Assembly (NCBI GenBank): GCA_023014335.1
Contig: JAECYW010000039.1
Location: 141,254-205,253 of the forward strand
Direction of reading: 5' to 3'
DNA length: 64,000 nucleotides
Origin: Galerina marginata
Taxonomy: Eukaryota; Basidiomycota; Agaricomycetes; Agaricales; Galerinaceae
Below the pieces are notes generated by a model. It was not told the origin of the DNA and did not search any database. It saw only the letters and a list, made by a program, of their open reading frames with translations. A program made the position numbers and the translations under genes. Within the stretch, counting starts at the first letter, position 1, and every line of letters starts with the position of its first letter. This document shows, in pieces, positions 30,957 through 42,886 of this stretch.

Positions 30957-33900
30957 ATGCCTATAGCTACCATTGGGAACACCATCGATGCCTTTTTGTC
31001 TGCACTTAATGTGCTGGACGGAAAGTTTAGGCTACCGCCCGACCTCCTACGAAACTGTTTAAATGAAGAGGAGGCCCTCCGCCGGTTATTCGCAACCTCT
31101 CCAACCGACCCCTTGTTGGCAGACCCGCATGTCGGCCTGGTCGACATATTTTCTACCTTGGAATCCTACAGGGAGTTTGACCGAACCTTTTTCAACCTGC
31201 TACGCACCCGCACCCATCAGGACTTCGTAAACCCCACATTTGTCCCCCGCGAAAGCAGACTTTTCGTTAATGACGCTCCACACGTCGGAAAGGCTCTCGT
31301 TTCAGACATCGCCACGTTCAAAAAGAACTGGGACGCTTTCACATACGGCATTCTGGATAACCTCAATTGGTCAGGGATCATTGCCGCTGGGGGTGCAGTG
31401 CAAGCCTGCATGCTACCATTTATTGACCCTGAATTGGGAAAAAAACCCTTTCACGTCGGCACACGAGCTTGACACCCATTATCAAAAGCATTACCCCACC
31501 TCTGATGTCGACCTTTTCCTCATTGGAAGCCCAATGGAGTTCGAGGTTGCAATTTCGATTTATGACAATTTTATTATGTTCTAAATTTATGCACGGCAGG
31601 CTGAGATGTTAGTCCACCAGATAACCAAATCGATTCGGCAGACTGTACGTTTTGACATCGTTTACGTGCGCAAAGCGAATACTATCTCCATTCATAGTAA
31701 GTATCCCTTTCTATTTTGGTTTTCTGTCCTGAATCTTTTCCCCTCTGAAGCACTATTTCCATATCGACCCCTCCAGATAATTCTCCGATCATATCGCTCC
31801 CCAGCAGAAGTCCTTGCTGGATTCGATGTTGACGCAGGGTGTTATGCATTCGATGGTAATAGTCTTCCTCACAATTCTCACGAATGACCTTTATCTTCAT
31901 CTGATGCCTGTGTACTCAGGGGAAACGGTGTGGACGAACCCTCGGGGTATTGCAGCGTTCATCCGTAGGGGGAACACTATAGATATCACACGACGTTCAC
32001 CGTCGTACGAGTCTCGGCTTGCCAAATATGCCCGTAGAGGCTTTGAGGTTTTGTTACCGTCTCTGCAACGGACCCGCATAGACCTAGTCGCGGTGCGTCA
32101 TTCCAGATTATGATAATGAAGAGAAATTTTTACCCAATTTTTGAACAGGTTTACAACCGAGACCTCAGGTCTTTTCCCAACGGCTTGGCACGACTCCTAG
32201 TTTTAGAGAAAATGACCGAGGATCCTGAGTACTACAAATTCTCCCCACCAAACCACTTCCGTTTTGGCCAGCCCAAGGACGATCGATCCATACTTCTAAG
32301 GCGCCAGCCACTGGAACAGCATCAACTCGATGCAAGTGATTACGACCTTGTCTGGACGGGGGTCCCTTATGGCAAAGGTTGGGACGCGAAAACGATTGGA
32401 AACTTAATAAAGAAGGTTGTACGTACAATAAGGATCTTCTTTTTTTGGTTCTGATAATGATGATCTAATGACTTGCGCTTGCGTCATCAGGATGCAAAAA
32501 TGAATGGTACGTCTCCGCGGTAGACCTGCGTCATATACATTTGTCTTATTTTTGCTCTCTTTAGAGCCAGAACGACTGGCTAGAGACGGTCGTTCCCTTC
32601 ACCGTCACGCAGTCGTAGCCAGTGAGGATTTAGACGTCCTTCTTTATGGGACTTTCTGTCAAGTAATAATTTATTTGCCCTCTTCATTATCCGCCATCTG
32701 ACCCTTCGAATTCGTGAAGCATTGTCCTTGCCCATCCTCCTTCTATGACGTAAGCGCAGAGATGGTCACGAGTAAGTATATTTTCGGACGAATCGAGTAC
32801 GTTGTTCTCCTAGTATTTTGTCGGCGCAGGCTGAATAAATCATCCTACCTAGATTCATTAGTGCGAACGCTGGTCGCCAGCTCCGATCTGGGAGTTTCAA
32901 TCCCATAGACATTGATGACTGGACCGACGATGCTTACCTACCTCAGGCTCAAGCAGAACGCCAATCATCCGTCGAGAATGCGTAATTGTCCTCGCCGGAC
33001 CGTTGACACGTTCCAATGGGTATATCATGATCACGGTGAATTGTAAAGACGAAGCGCGTTGCATCTCTGTATCTTGTAAATATATAGTCGAATTGACTCG
33101 GTCACTGGCACTCTGTTTGAACCTTTAGAAACACTAAATAGAAATACGGTTATATATTCTGGATTAAATTTGACACGGAACACTCAAAGCGCTAGCACCG
33201 TCAATATTTAATATTAGTATGTATACGATCTACGTTCAAATGCCCAATTGCGAGCAGGGTATTAATATTACAGAAGACACGGACGAGGATTGTTGGAATT
33301 CGCGCATATTCATGTCTGTGCTGTGCTCATGTGGGTGAATCAAAAATTACATTCAGCGCTGAAGGCTACCGGCTAGCACCCAAAGGCCCAGTTACGTGTC
33401 AGCGCTTGTCTAATACCGCGCTGGAATACAGTAATAACTTTATGATTTAGCGACACCTTATCTACTAATATATACGTACTGGGCCTATGCGCGGCTTATT
33501 TACCTACTCACCCCATTTCCTTCTCTTCTCTTTCCTGTACGCTATATCACGTTTAATTCTGTCTAATTATGCTAATGCGTGCCATTTTGTACTTGATCCC
33601 GAACTTTGTGCGCCTTGCTATTCAACTCATACTCCCTCTCACAAAATTCTATTCGAAATCCGTTTAGCAAGTCGTATTTCGCTCCTTACTTCTTTTATTA
33701 TCGTCCGCTTCCCTCTGGACCGCCGTGAGAGCACTATCGGGTTCGATGCAGCCCGGGAAATACAACTCGTGGTTTGCAATGATTCAGAAGAAACTCCTAA
33801 CGCGAGGTGGTGACGGCTTTTCTGGCTTAGCCCCAACCTGGACAAGAATCTCCAAGTCGGACTCGTACTATGGCTTGTTTCTCATCACTCTGGACACCAT

Positions 33901-34620
33901 TCTCGCCTTAGCCTTTGAGTTCACAAAATCTACGAATGCTAACACCTCAATCATAGCATACCCCATATCGCCGAGCTCTCAGATTGGTTATGCTGCTGGA
34001 AAACCCTGGGATAGGCTTGTTTGGCTGCAGCGACCCATTTCGGCACACAAATGTGATCTAGCGCTAGAGTGATTCGATCCAGCGCATTGCTTACTGGTGA
34101 TATAAATCATCAGCAAAAAGGCCACAGGGCACCAGAATAATTAAATGCGTCTTGAATTAGGCCTAGGATAGAATAGTTTCGTCGCTCGTAAATGTTCAAA
34201 ATAATTTATTTGCCTTAAGCTTGTATATGCACAGCGGACTTCTGATCATGTGCACATCGTACTCCGTCTTTTAATGCGGTAATTGCCTTTTGATGCATTT
34301 TAATGCCTTGTGTCAGGCGCCGTAACCAAAAAGGGAAATTGCCCTACTTATTGAGTATTTCGGGTTATCAAGCTCCTGTCGTGAAACGTTTCTGCGCTAA
34401 GCACTCGCCCTTTTCCTCGTTGGGCTCTCGCCTTCGACTCTTCGTCAAAACCAAATTACAGTAAGTGTACATGTCGTCAGATGTCGGTAATCTTTTTGGG
34501 TGTTCACAAACTTAGGGTGCCGTACGGCATTGTGAAGAAGGAAGCCCCAAACTCTTTAATAATGATGTCCCGTGTAAGTCTTGCTGGGATTTTAATGACT
34601 TATAATTAACCTGTGTAATC
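30900..34620 (+). repeat. Direct segmental duplication, right copy
   Basis: Same order and orientation as 25,040-28,070: the family V gene, then a spacer, then the shared non-coding flank (34,110-34,620). The extra 33.0-34.1 kb holds a 108-codon frame (33487-33813) without motif or relative, which I do not call a gene. Confidence 0.7.
30957..32985 (+). CDS. Nucleotidyltransferase-like protein, copy 2 (frameshifted)
   Basis: Paralog of 25,095-27,075, starting M-P-I-A-T-I-G-N. It has A-A-G-G-A-V (Gly145-Gly146), Y-P-T-S-D-V-D-L-F-L, A-G-F-D-V-D, N-P-R-G-I-A-A-F and R-R-S-P-S-Y-E, and ends S-F-N-P-I-D-I-D-D-W-T-D-D-A-Y, stop TAA 32985. Exon joints match copy 1. The first exon changes frame at a run of seven A (31439-31445): upstream, the frame with the start codon runs into TGA at 31472, while the conserved Asp motif lies in the next frame. 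One A fewer would restore the reading. This is either a real lesion or a homopolymer error in the sequence. All other exons remain open, so decay, if real, is recent. Confidence 0.65.
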
Positions 34621-35190
34621 ACGGAAAATCTATTTATTCTATATTCCATACTCCATCTAAGATCCAGAAATGAAAACACAGAGGCGGACTATCAGAAGCA
34701 AAGCCGGAAGACGATAATCAAAATTCCATACATCTTTCTCCGACTGTGGTCTTCTAGATGTGTACGGACATAGTTGATCGTGCCGACCGGAATGCTCAAT
34801 AGATTGACCCCGCAGTCGACGATTATTAAGATTAGTATATGCGGAAACAAATAATCCTTCACAGCCTTCACGGGGAGGTGGAATCAGGCCGTCAGGTAGC
34901 TATAGCTATATATTGGGTGGGTGAAGTCCCAATACTGGATTTGGACTGGTATAAGACTCGGAAATCTAGACGGTTATGATTATATGAGGCTGTTCGATCA
35001 CCCCCACTGCGCTTGGTTGACTGCGACGTACAGGTATGCTACAGCAGATTACCACGTCATTCGACGATAATTCGTGTATAACGTACAAAGGAGAACAGGT
35101 AAACGTTTGCAAGAGCAGGTGTAGTTCTAGGGTGTCATGATCAAGCCCGCGAGGTCCTAATGCTAGATCGGGAATTTCCTGCCTGCAGGT
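34620..35190. other. Intergenic
   Basis: No supported gene. The stretch contains AGCTATAGCTATATA near 34,902 and GTCATGATCAAG near 35,136, then reaches the inner end of inverted-duplication arm B. Confidence 0.4.
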
Positions 35191-38100
35191 ACACTGATAC
35201 AGATGGTCAAGATGAGGCCGTTCGAGGCACCTTCATGTTGCTTCGCTGTGATCGTCGCAGCTCAGCTGGTTCGGGAGGGTTTCGTGGTTTCCTGTCTTTG
35301 GCGATCAAGTTCTTGATAAATGTAGGCGCATTGAATTTTCCACGTTTGGAGAGGAGAAGGTCCGTGAAAATGGGGTGGCGAACAGCGAGCGACTCATCCG
35401 TCGATCCGTACGGATACTTCTGACTGATGTCCGACCAGCTGTCGTTCTCCATCATCCAGATTTGTACGTAATCAGTCGAAGTGTCGTGGTGAATGTGAAT
35501 GTGTCCAATTTCTCCGGGGATTTCAGGGAGTTCAATCTTAAAATTTGCAGACGAGGTCGTCCACTTCATCATATGGTCTTTTTTGCCTGGAAGCGGTCGC
35601 TGATCCCAATGATAGCCTATATATAAGAGTTGAGCTTTGAGCCTGAACATTAATATAATTACCGACGTACTCATTGGCGACAGTCTGTCGTTGAGTGCAT
35701 GCGCAGGTCCATTTTTGGGGCTGTGTGAGTCAGCACCACGGTCGCGTAGGACAGGAGTCAGCTTTGACTGGAGAGCGTTCGTGTCGAATTTTTGATTCAA
35801 ATTTGAAGGATCTTTCGATTTGTCGTTTTCCTCGGAGACCCGGCGAGAATTTTGACCGACGTCGACGTCGCGACTTTTATAGATTAGGTATATATGTATA
35901 AAAATAGTCTTGAAGGAGGGACTCACGGGTACCTCGACTCATTATTGGCTTTAGGGGCTCCCAACTGGCGTATATAGCTTGCAGAGCCACCAGTACTTTC
36001 CTGTTCCGTTGACATTGACCGCCTAGATTTGTCGCTCCTTACCGCGGTCGTATCAGGTCCTGAGTCAATGACCTGGCCCTGACTGTTTAACGTACGTTAA
36101 CGATGAAAAAACGGGCAGTAGGGAGTCCATACTTCGTCACTGTACTAACATAGGACAAGGCATGACCAAAGCTTTCATTTTCCGTCACCTCATTTTCCAT
36201 CACCTCGTATTCGCCTCTACTCGAGATGGGTCCAATTGTCAGCTCGACATTATTCAACGACTTTATTCAATTTAACTGTCAGAGAAAGAGTCTACATACT
36301 TTTGCTCGTAGTGGTGGTGGTCCTCACGATCGTCTTGTCCTTGACTTGAGATTGTATTGTCCAGCTCCAAGCCGGAGCCAACGAATTGTGGACCCGGTAG
36401 TAGGCTATGAATAAAATAAGCACAATTTCTGGCATGCGCAGCAGAGTTGAAGGGAAATACACTGTGTCGCCCTCTGTGCCACTTGCATGGCCCAGTGGTT
36501 TTTGCGACGACGATGCCTGCGTCAATTCGAAGCTTTCGCCTATCTCCTGGCTAGCCCTATCTTTGTTTCGACTGGAATTTGTCGTTTGCTTGTTCTCGTC
36601 CCCAAGAGGAGATGTTGACACTAATGGATGTTGCATGCCTGTTTTGTCAATATTATCATGGCCGCTTTCCCTCGCTTCTACTGTGCTGGGAGCAGAACAA
36701 AAGGTTCAACAACTACTTAAATCTAAAGATTCAGGCAGGCATACCTAATATCAGGCCTTGAAATTTTGTCGTATTGCAAGCCGATCGATCCTGCCGAAGC
36801 AATGGTGTAAGCGGTCATGGTGTTTGATTGATAAAGTTGAAATTGATTCAATGAGCTTGCCTCTAGGTATGCCTGACATTTTTTGCAGCTGCGTGGCTGG
36901 AGAAAGACTTGGGTCCTGCGAACTAGCGCGTAATGAGCCAATAAAGAGGAACTGTGATAGTCAATAAGACATACCTGGGGTGTGTGTATTTACCCTCTGT
37001 AGCCTCAGTGCCAGATCCCGACGCTGAATGTGATTCGGATCGTCGGACTTGTGTCATTCTCTGGGTCGACCTTGAAGAATTTGAAAGCTGATCAGCGCAG
37101 AAAACATCATGAATGGATATTGGCTGGGTACCTATTCGTCGAAGTTGGCCATGGTTTAGGATGGGATACAGATCTAGCCGCGAGGTGTCGATTCGGCTGC
37201 AGCCCCAATATATCGCTAATCAACTGAACGACCATTTTAGTGGGGAACTTCAAACGACCTAACGCTAGCACAGATACTGAAACGTCTTCGACCGTTGACG
37301 CTACCCCGATAAGTTCTGCGATTGCCTTTAGTTCTTCTTCAAAAAGTGACTTCTCCAAGACGACTCTGAGTAACCTCTTTAGGCGCTTTCGCTTTCCAGG
37401 TTTTGACTTCGGAGTGGGATGAGGAACCAACTTCAGTAGAGCTTGTGGTCTGATTTTCCGTATTTGTTTGAAGCCTACGTGAATATGCGACAGCAGACAT
37501 ACGGGGGATGCGTGTTGTCCATGACTATTTTCGTTAAACTCATTTCGCGATCACTGAAAGTAGGGTAGTCGTCATGGTCGCTGATTGAGGTTCCCCTGGG
37601 AGCGATGTCGCCGTGGCTGGGAATCGCCTGTAGCTGTTCAAATAAATCACAGACATGATTAATTATATAAACTCGATAACATTGCGGTTTTGACCTTGTC
37701 CGTTTTGTTGACCGAGGAGGAGGATGGATACAGATTTCTTCTCTTTAAGCCGCAAACCAAGCTTTCGCCGGCACGATAAAAGAAACGATAGTTCCAGTAG
37801 AGGAATACAGAAACAACGCAGGCGAACGCGTTTGTAGTGAACACGGAAGGTAGTAACATTGAGTTCTGATCATGATCCAGACCAGTACTTGTCGAAATTA
37901 CATTATTTATATGTTTTGGGTAGAGCCACCCCTATAGCTTCTCCAAATTTAAAGATCGACGGATATACGGATCCAGATCTCGATCTTGATTCAACAAACA
38001 GATCTGGAGTTAGACTTTCAAAAAAAACTCTGTAATTATATAAAACAACCTCATGATCATGGCTTTCTGGACGGTCCCAGAATTTCTGTCGCATTGCTGC

Positions 38101-38960
38101 GCAGGCTCAAGGTCCGTCTTCCATTGGACATGTGTTCACCTCGCTTTGTCCTCGCGCCTTTCCTAATTTAGGCCACGCGCACTCAGTCTTCTCTTTCCTG
38201 TTCGGCGTTTCTCATTCTGATTAGAAAGAGGTGTTGTGCCTAATTATTAATAGAATTTGATTCCGGAAAAAAGGCAGCATTGGGCACGATCGATATCGCA
38301 TGTTTGGGGCGGCGTTTTTATACTCTTTCCCAAGGTATGTAGTTCAGCCACATTTACATCGCATCAGTTGTACATGTTCGGCGAGGCATCAGGATAGGAA
38401 CGTTGGCGCCATTGCTAGCGGCTGTTAATTCTTGGCTCTAGGAATCAATTCTGTACAAGGCTGTCGGATCTGCCTCGTTCACCTGGCCATCTCCGATCTG
38501 CAGACCATTTTCTCCGTGGCAAGAATCGGAACTGAATAAATTGGCGCGGCCTAGTAATAAAAGCATTGTTATAAGTTTGCATGCCTTCCTTGTTACTATG
38601 CAATCTTTGCCCATGGATGCTGATGATGATGTCGAGCAACAACCTGCCTCCAACAGCTGGGTCAAAGGACTCAGCCAAGTATCCTCAAGGAAAGGAAATG
38701 AAGTCGTGCAATCTTCTCTATACTTGGTACCGCAAAGCCACCAACCCCAACCTTCGACATCGTGGCAGCAGACAATTCCTCTCGGTTTCCGCGACAGGCC
38801 GCAATCCCAAGAAGTACGAGCCAATCAGGTTGGAAGTCGATATGGACAGCCAACACTACCTAGAATGCAATCTCTTCCTGAAGAACGAGAGCCACGCTCT
38901 CCGAACAGATCCGGAGGAGAAGAGGAGGACGATTTTTTGTCTGACACACCCGCGGACGAG
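35190..38960 (-). repeat. Inverted segmental duplication, arm B
   Basis: Reverse-complement counterpart of 3,050-6,790. It contains the family II gene (minus) and the first exon of the GMSSDES gene (plus). The tract 36,873-37,415 is nearly identical to 4,600-5,142, while the rest is clearly older. The two arms are separated by about 28 kb. Confidence 0.85.
35207..37859 (-). CDS. Family II GHxHxH-domain gene, arm B copy
   Basis: Paralog of 4,118-6,729. The start M-L-L-P-S-V (37,859) opens a hydrophobic segment (A-C-V-V-S-V-F-L-Y). The next exon, after GAACAG, ends D-N-T-H-P-P before GTATGT. Later exons include a Ser-rich piece (S-H-S-A-S-G-S-G-T-E) and a polar exon with S-R-D-V-D-V-G-Q. The last exon follows TATATAG near 35,620. 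It carries M-K-W-T-T-S-S-A-N-F-K, G-H-I-H-I-H-H, V-Q-I-W-M-M-E, S-Q-K-Y-P-Y-G and L-L-L-S-K-R-G-K-F-N-A-P, ending at 35,207. The middle exons (about 36.6-37.4 kb) are uncertain because two frames are open there, one of them helix-like (E-L-I-G-V-A-S-T-V-E-D). No known domain was recognised. Confidence 0.52.
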
Positions 38961-40284
38961 GTGAGCATAGAGAATTCGAATGGGGCTGGTTTTTGGTGTC
39001 AGTAACTAATTGAAGTCGTTAAATGACAGAGACGGCGAGAACACAGCATTGAATACCCTGGTTTTGGACAACAATTGGAAGACATTCAACAATCCATTCT
39101 CCAGGCACTGCAGCAAGGTTTTTCCGAGGTTGCTGCTGGGTTTAATGCCGCATTGAGATCTATGTTACCCGCTCCTGCACCTCCACCCGCCAGTATCGCT
39201 ACAAGTCCAAGGCGAGCGCAGCGACGGCCACGTCTTACAGCTTACCCAGTTCGTAGACCGCATCAACTTAGAGAAAAACATGTAAGTTTACCAGGTCTAA
39301 ACGGTTTATGACCTCAACTAATCAAATTTCAAAGAAATTGATCAGAGAGCACTTCCGGCGTCTGATGGGCTCCCATGGCTTCATTGACAATACCAGCGCA
39401 AAGGAATTTGCTGAGAGGTGGAAGGCAGATAAGAACCTTCAATGTTGCACAGCCAGCTCTTTTAAGATCGATGTTGTTGGGACGTCTCGCAGTCCTTGGA
39501 ACACCTCTGCTTCCCGTGTTTTTGCTCTCGATTTTCTGGCATTTCACCAAATTCAGCCAGAGCCAACAGTTTTGCAAGAAACCCTCGGTTTAGCTAAGAC
39601 GAGGATTGGATCTATAAGGTATTCAGTCAAGCGTAAAGAGCACCTGAACCTGAGTGCAGAGCGCAGGAAAGGCCGGAAGTCCACGGTAAGTGTCAGCGCG
39701 TGATTTGAGTGGTTTCTGAATTTGATCTTCTTGATCTAGCTTTTCTACCGTCGATTAGACACTTGTTCTGTCCACCCGGATCTACAGAAACATCTTGAAT
39801 TTGTGCAGGAGTTAGGCGTAGCGGGAATGTCCTCCGACGAGTCCGACTATGAAGAAGTGGGTCGAAATACGGCTACACTAGCGCGTACTCGAGCTCCCCG
39901 CTACCGTGTTTTACGCCCAAAGTGGAGAAACATTCAAGTAGGAGAATGGCTAGAAACTATCGACATTGTCGGGTTTATCATGCGTCGCAATGGGCCCAAG
40001 AAACAAGGCGGTTATCCTCGCATTCGCACTCAATCTGGGATCATAAGCAAGTATAGCACTTCCGACTCGTTTGTTCCGGGACTTGCAGTCAATACCTACG
40101 ACCAAACCTGGCTGGCCGATCGTGCTGATGCTGATTTTGTCATATTTCCTCGCCCAGAATCATATCGTCTTGTCCACGCCGCCAGCACTATCCGGTAAGC
40201 AAGCAAAGTTGCATCCCATAACTGTATTGACATTTGTCTCGAAGGTACGTTCAGTCAGCCGTCACCGGTGGCTCTCGCTCATAA
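38598..40284 (+). CDS. Agaricomycete repeat-type protein (GMSSDES)
   Basis: Five-exon gene with all introns in phase. The first exon starts M-Q-S-L-P-M-D (an in-frame ATG at 38541 is less likely because the arm A copy has a stop there). The second has I-Q-Q-S-I-L-Q-A-L and a Pro-rich stretch. The third starts K-L-I-R-E-H-F-R-R-L-M-G. The fourth has L-E-F-V-Q-E-L-G-V-A-G-M-S-S-D-E-S, then P-K-W-R-N and G-G-Y-P-R-I-R. The end is at TAA 40282-40284. From memory, this type of protein is very numerous in Agaricomycete genomes and behaves like part of a repetitive element, but its function is unknown. It has no recognised catalytic motif. The truncated arm A copy at 3.05-3.4 kb shows that it has been carried by segmental duplication. 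Confidence 0.65.
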
Positions 40285-41433
40285 AAAAACCTTGATCTGG
40301 ATCTGGATGTACGAATGAGCGCTATATATCATTACCCAGGTACATTTCAACCCAGATCTAGCGCTTCACTTTACCGAGAAGACCTGTAGAGGACATGTAC
40401 ATGGACACTACAAATTGAATTATCGTCTTAAATTGAAAATATACAAGCCGTGCCTCGTTCCACTTGGGCGGCGAGGTCGTCAGACGGACACCAGATATCT
40501 ACCCACCTGTGGCCATAGCACATAAAAATTATCAAATTTAAAGTTGCAATTGGGAGTGGACCTCGGTATGTCGAAAAACATATCCGCACGTAAGGACGGT
40601 ATTCATATTAGTGAGTACCAAACATCCCACGTTTCGTGTAAGATTTGAGCTAGGTGTACGCAAGGAGCCTATCGGTTTTATAGAGCCTAAGTATCTTATA
40701 GGGCTCCAATAATCTCTCTTGATCGAACATTTTTGCACTGGGCATGGTCAGTGAATACTGTGCTTATCTCCCTTGACGTCCAACTCCCACTTTTCTCTCA
40801 TGATATTCACAAATTTTGGGAGGAAATCTAACTCAATGTTCCATGAGGCCAGTACTCGACTACATAACGCAGGTACGGTATAATACCTAGCGATGCCCCA
40901 ACGTCTGTCTCCCATATTCGTACAATTTGTAACATGTCTTCTTACGGTTTTATGCCAATGACCGAGAGCTAGGTAGAGCCAATTGCGAGCAACGAATTAT
41001 TCTCCACAATTAGAACTCAAAGTGGGCCGGCTGGTGGGTTGCGCTGTTTGCATTACAGGCACTGGAGCCACACGCCCGGCGCTGAATCAAAAACGTAGAC
41101 GAGATAGTACAACATAGGTAATTATCTGATAATTTTTACAGACTCTCCTGATTTTATCACTCCGGATCCATCAAGCCTCGAAGGTTTTTCAGTCGATTCA
41201 ATTCCGAGGATCAATACAGCCAGCGCGGTGTTTGTATACAGATGACAGTGACCCTAATTTATATTTTATCAATGCATCAAACGGCCATGATTACTCTACG
41301 ATCAACTTGTAAGATGGCTGCACTAGGGTAACGACGAACTAGGGATCTTGACTACAAAGTATTGAGGGAAGACGCGCACGATATCGATGCAAGAGAATGG
41401 CATCATGAAATTTTTTTCTTTTGGAAATGAAGC
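40285..41433. other. Intergenic
   Basis: No supported gene. It contains CAGATCTAGCGC near 40,358 and ACATGTACATG near 40,393. The last part is the 3' flank of the coiled-coil gene, which ends at 41,434. Confidence 0.4.
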
Positions 41434-42714
41434 CTAAGGGGCTTCCAGGGCGTCCTCAATATTCTCCCGTGCATTCTTCATGTCTTTGGACACGCCTTCG
41501 AGGATGGTCGTTGTCGCGTCGGTCTCGCCTGCCTTGTTCCTTTCGACAGCCTCATTGACGCTGTAATACCACGAACCAATCTCGGTGTCAAGTCCTTCTA
41601 CGAGAGGCCTAAGTCCCAGTTCGCCCCTTGAAGGATTCTCATAGTGCGAGCCTACTCAAGGGTAATATTGAGATTAATCATAAGAAGTGGTAAAATTATA
41701 TTTGAGGAACTTACTTAGTGATTCGGCGGTGACCTTTTTATCTGCAATATCTATAGTCGAAATTTTTTGGAGCAACGCTTCGATCTGAGCTTTTTGAGAA
41801 TTAATGGTTATCTGGCTTTCCTGTTGTGACTGAGATAGACAGGAAAACAAATCAGTTGATATATATATAAATTGAGCTCAGTTCTTTACACACCTCGCGA
41901 AGATGGACGATGTTTTGCTCCAAGACTCTAATAGTATGTTCATCTTGCTTTTTCCTAGTTTCATGAGAGGCTTGTTCTGTTTGAAGCAGCTCCAAGGTCG
42001 TGCTGAATTCATGGCGGCAATCTTCAAGATGTTTGTTGGCGAACTCGAGTTCCGTCGCTGTCGCTTGCCACTTCATTCTCATGTCGTCCAGCTCCCGCGC
42101 AATACCCGCCGCTTGAGAACGATGATCGCTCACCAAGGCAGTTAATATCGAAACTTGCCCATTTAGGTCCTCTGTCACTTGTGACTGACTTTGGAGAATA
42201 GCGTGCAATTCCGCTAAAGGCTTCCACACAGCGCCGATGTCATTCAAACCGAGATGGCGATACATTTGTTTCATGACTTTATCATGTGCGAAGGGATTGA
42301 GAATCCCAAGAGAAGCCGGGTTCGGTTCTATAAGTTGTCAATAAGAGCCGTAATCATTATCAGAAAACTCACTACGTTTTGCTTCCGCGGCGGTTACTGT
42401 ACTTTCTTCCTCCTCCTGAGCGGTGATGCTGCTCCCTATGTTGAGAGTTAGAAAGAGCAATCGAAGGAACTTGGGCAGGCAATTTCAAACCACGTACCCA
42501 ATGCTTTCAAGGTCACAGGTGCCTCGCTTTCAACGGTGTAGCCGTCGTTTACTTGATCATTACGGGTCGACTGGGCCATTTTCTTTTGTTCTTCTTCGAA
42601 TGCTTCCGCGCCCCACTGGAAATATATGTCGGATCCATGGGGAAGTTCGGGAGGTGCTTTGTCCCAAATATAGTCTGGTATCTCTGCCAGTGGCTTCAAA
42701 AAACGTTCGGCCAT
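41434..42714 (-). CDS. Coiled-coil partner protein, copy 2 (family IV)
   Basis: Paralog of 10,949-12,553, here on the minus strand. Starts M-A-E-R-F-L-K-P-L (42712-42714) with the shared P-D-Y-I-W and P-H-G-S-D. A short exon with T-A-Q-E-E-E-E-S-T-V comes next. Then a long exon starts E-P-N-P-A-S-L-G, equivalent to the single (not duplicated) unit of copy 1, and continues into a coiled coil (L-E-F-A-N-K-H-L-E-D to N-I-V-H-L-R-E). The last exons contain Q-K-A-Q-I-E-A-L-L and L-V-E-G-L-D-T-E-I-G-S-W-Y-Y-S, ending E-A-P at TAG 41434. Its N terminus is about 40 residues shorter than in copy 1 and lacks the basic segment. Divergent from the Zn2Cys6 gene at 42,887. Confidence 0.7.
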
Positions 42715-42886
42715 AGAGATTGGGTGATCAGCGCTAGGTCTGAATGACTTAAGTTCAACTTCGTCACTGGTTCACACAACGTCACATGACCAATGGCCAA
42801 GGCTATTATTTGGGTTCGAAGGTTCGAGCAAACAACGTAGTTGCGGAAGGTTGAAGTTGAATAGCGACTGTGTCGCCGCACCTCAA
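42715..42886. promoter_or_regulatory. Shared divergent promoter, pair 2
   Basis: 172 bp lie between the head-to-head start codons. It has TCACATGACCAATGG (about 42,782-42,796), an E-box-like site next to a CCAAT box. Pair 1 has TCACGTGA in the equivalent position. GTTCGAAGGTTCGAG nearby is an imperfect direct repeat. Confidence 0.45.

Noticed and set aside
33487..33813. 108-codon plus-strand frame in the extra DNA of the right duplication copy
   Set aside because: No motif, no paralog, and absent from the left copy. Hydrophobic start but no convincing continuation.
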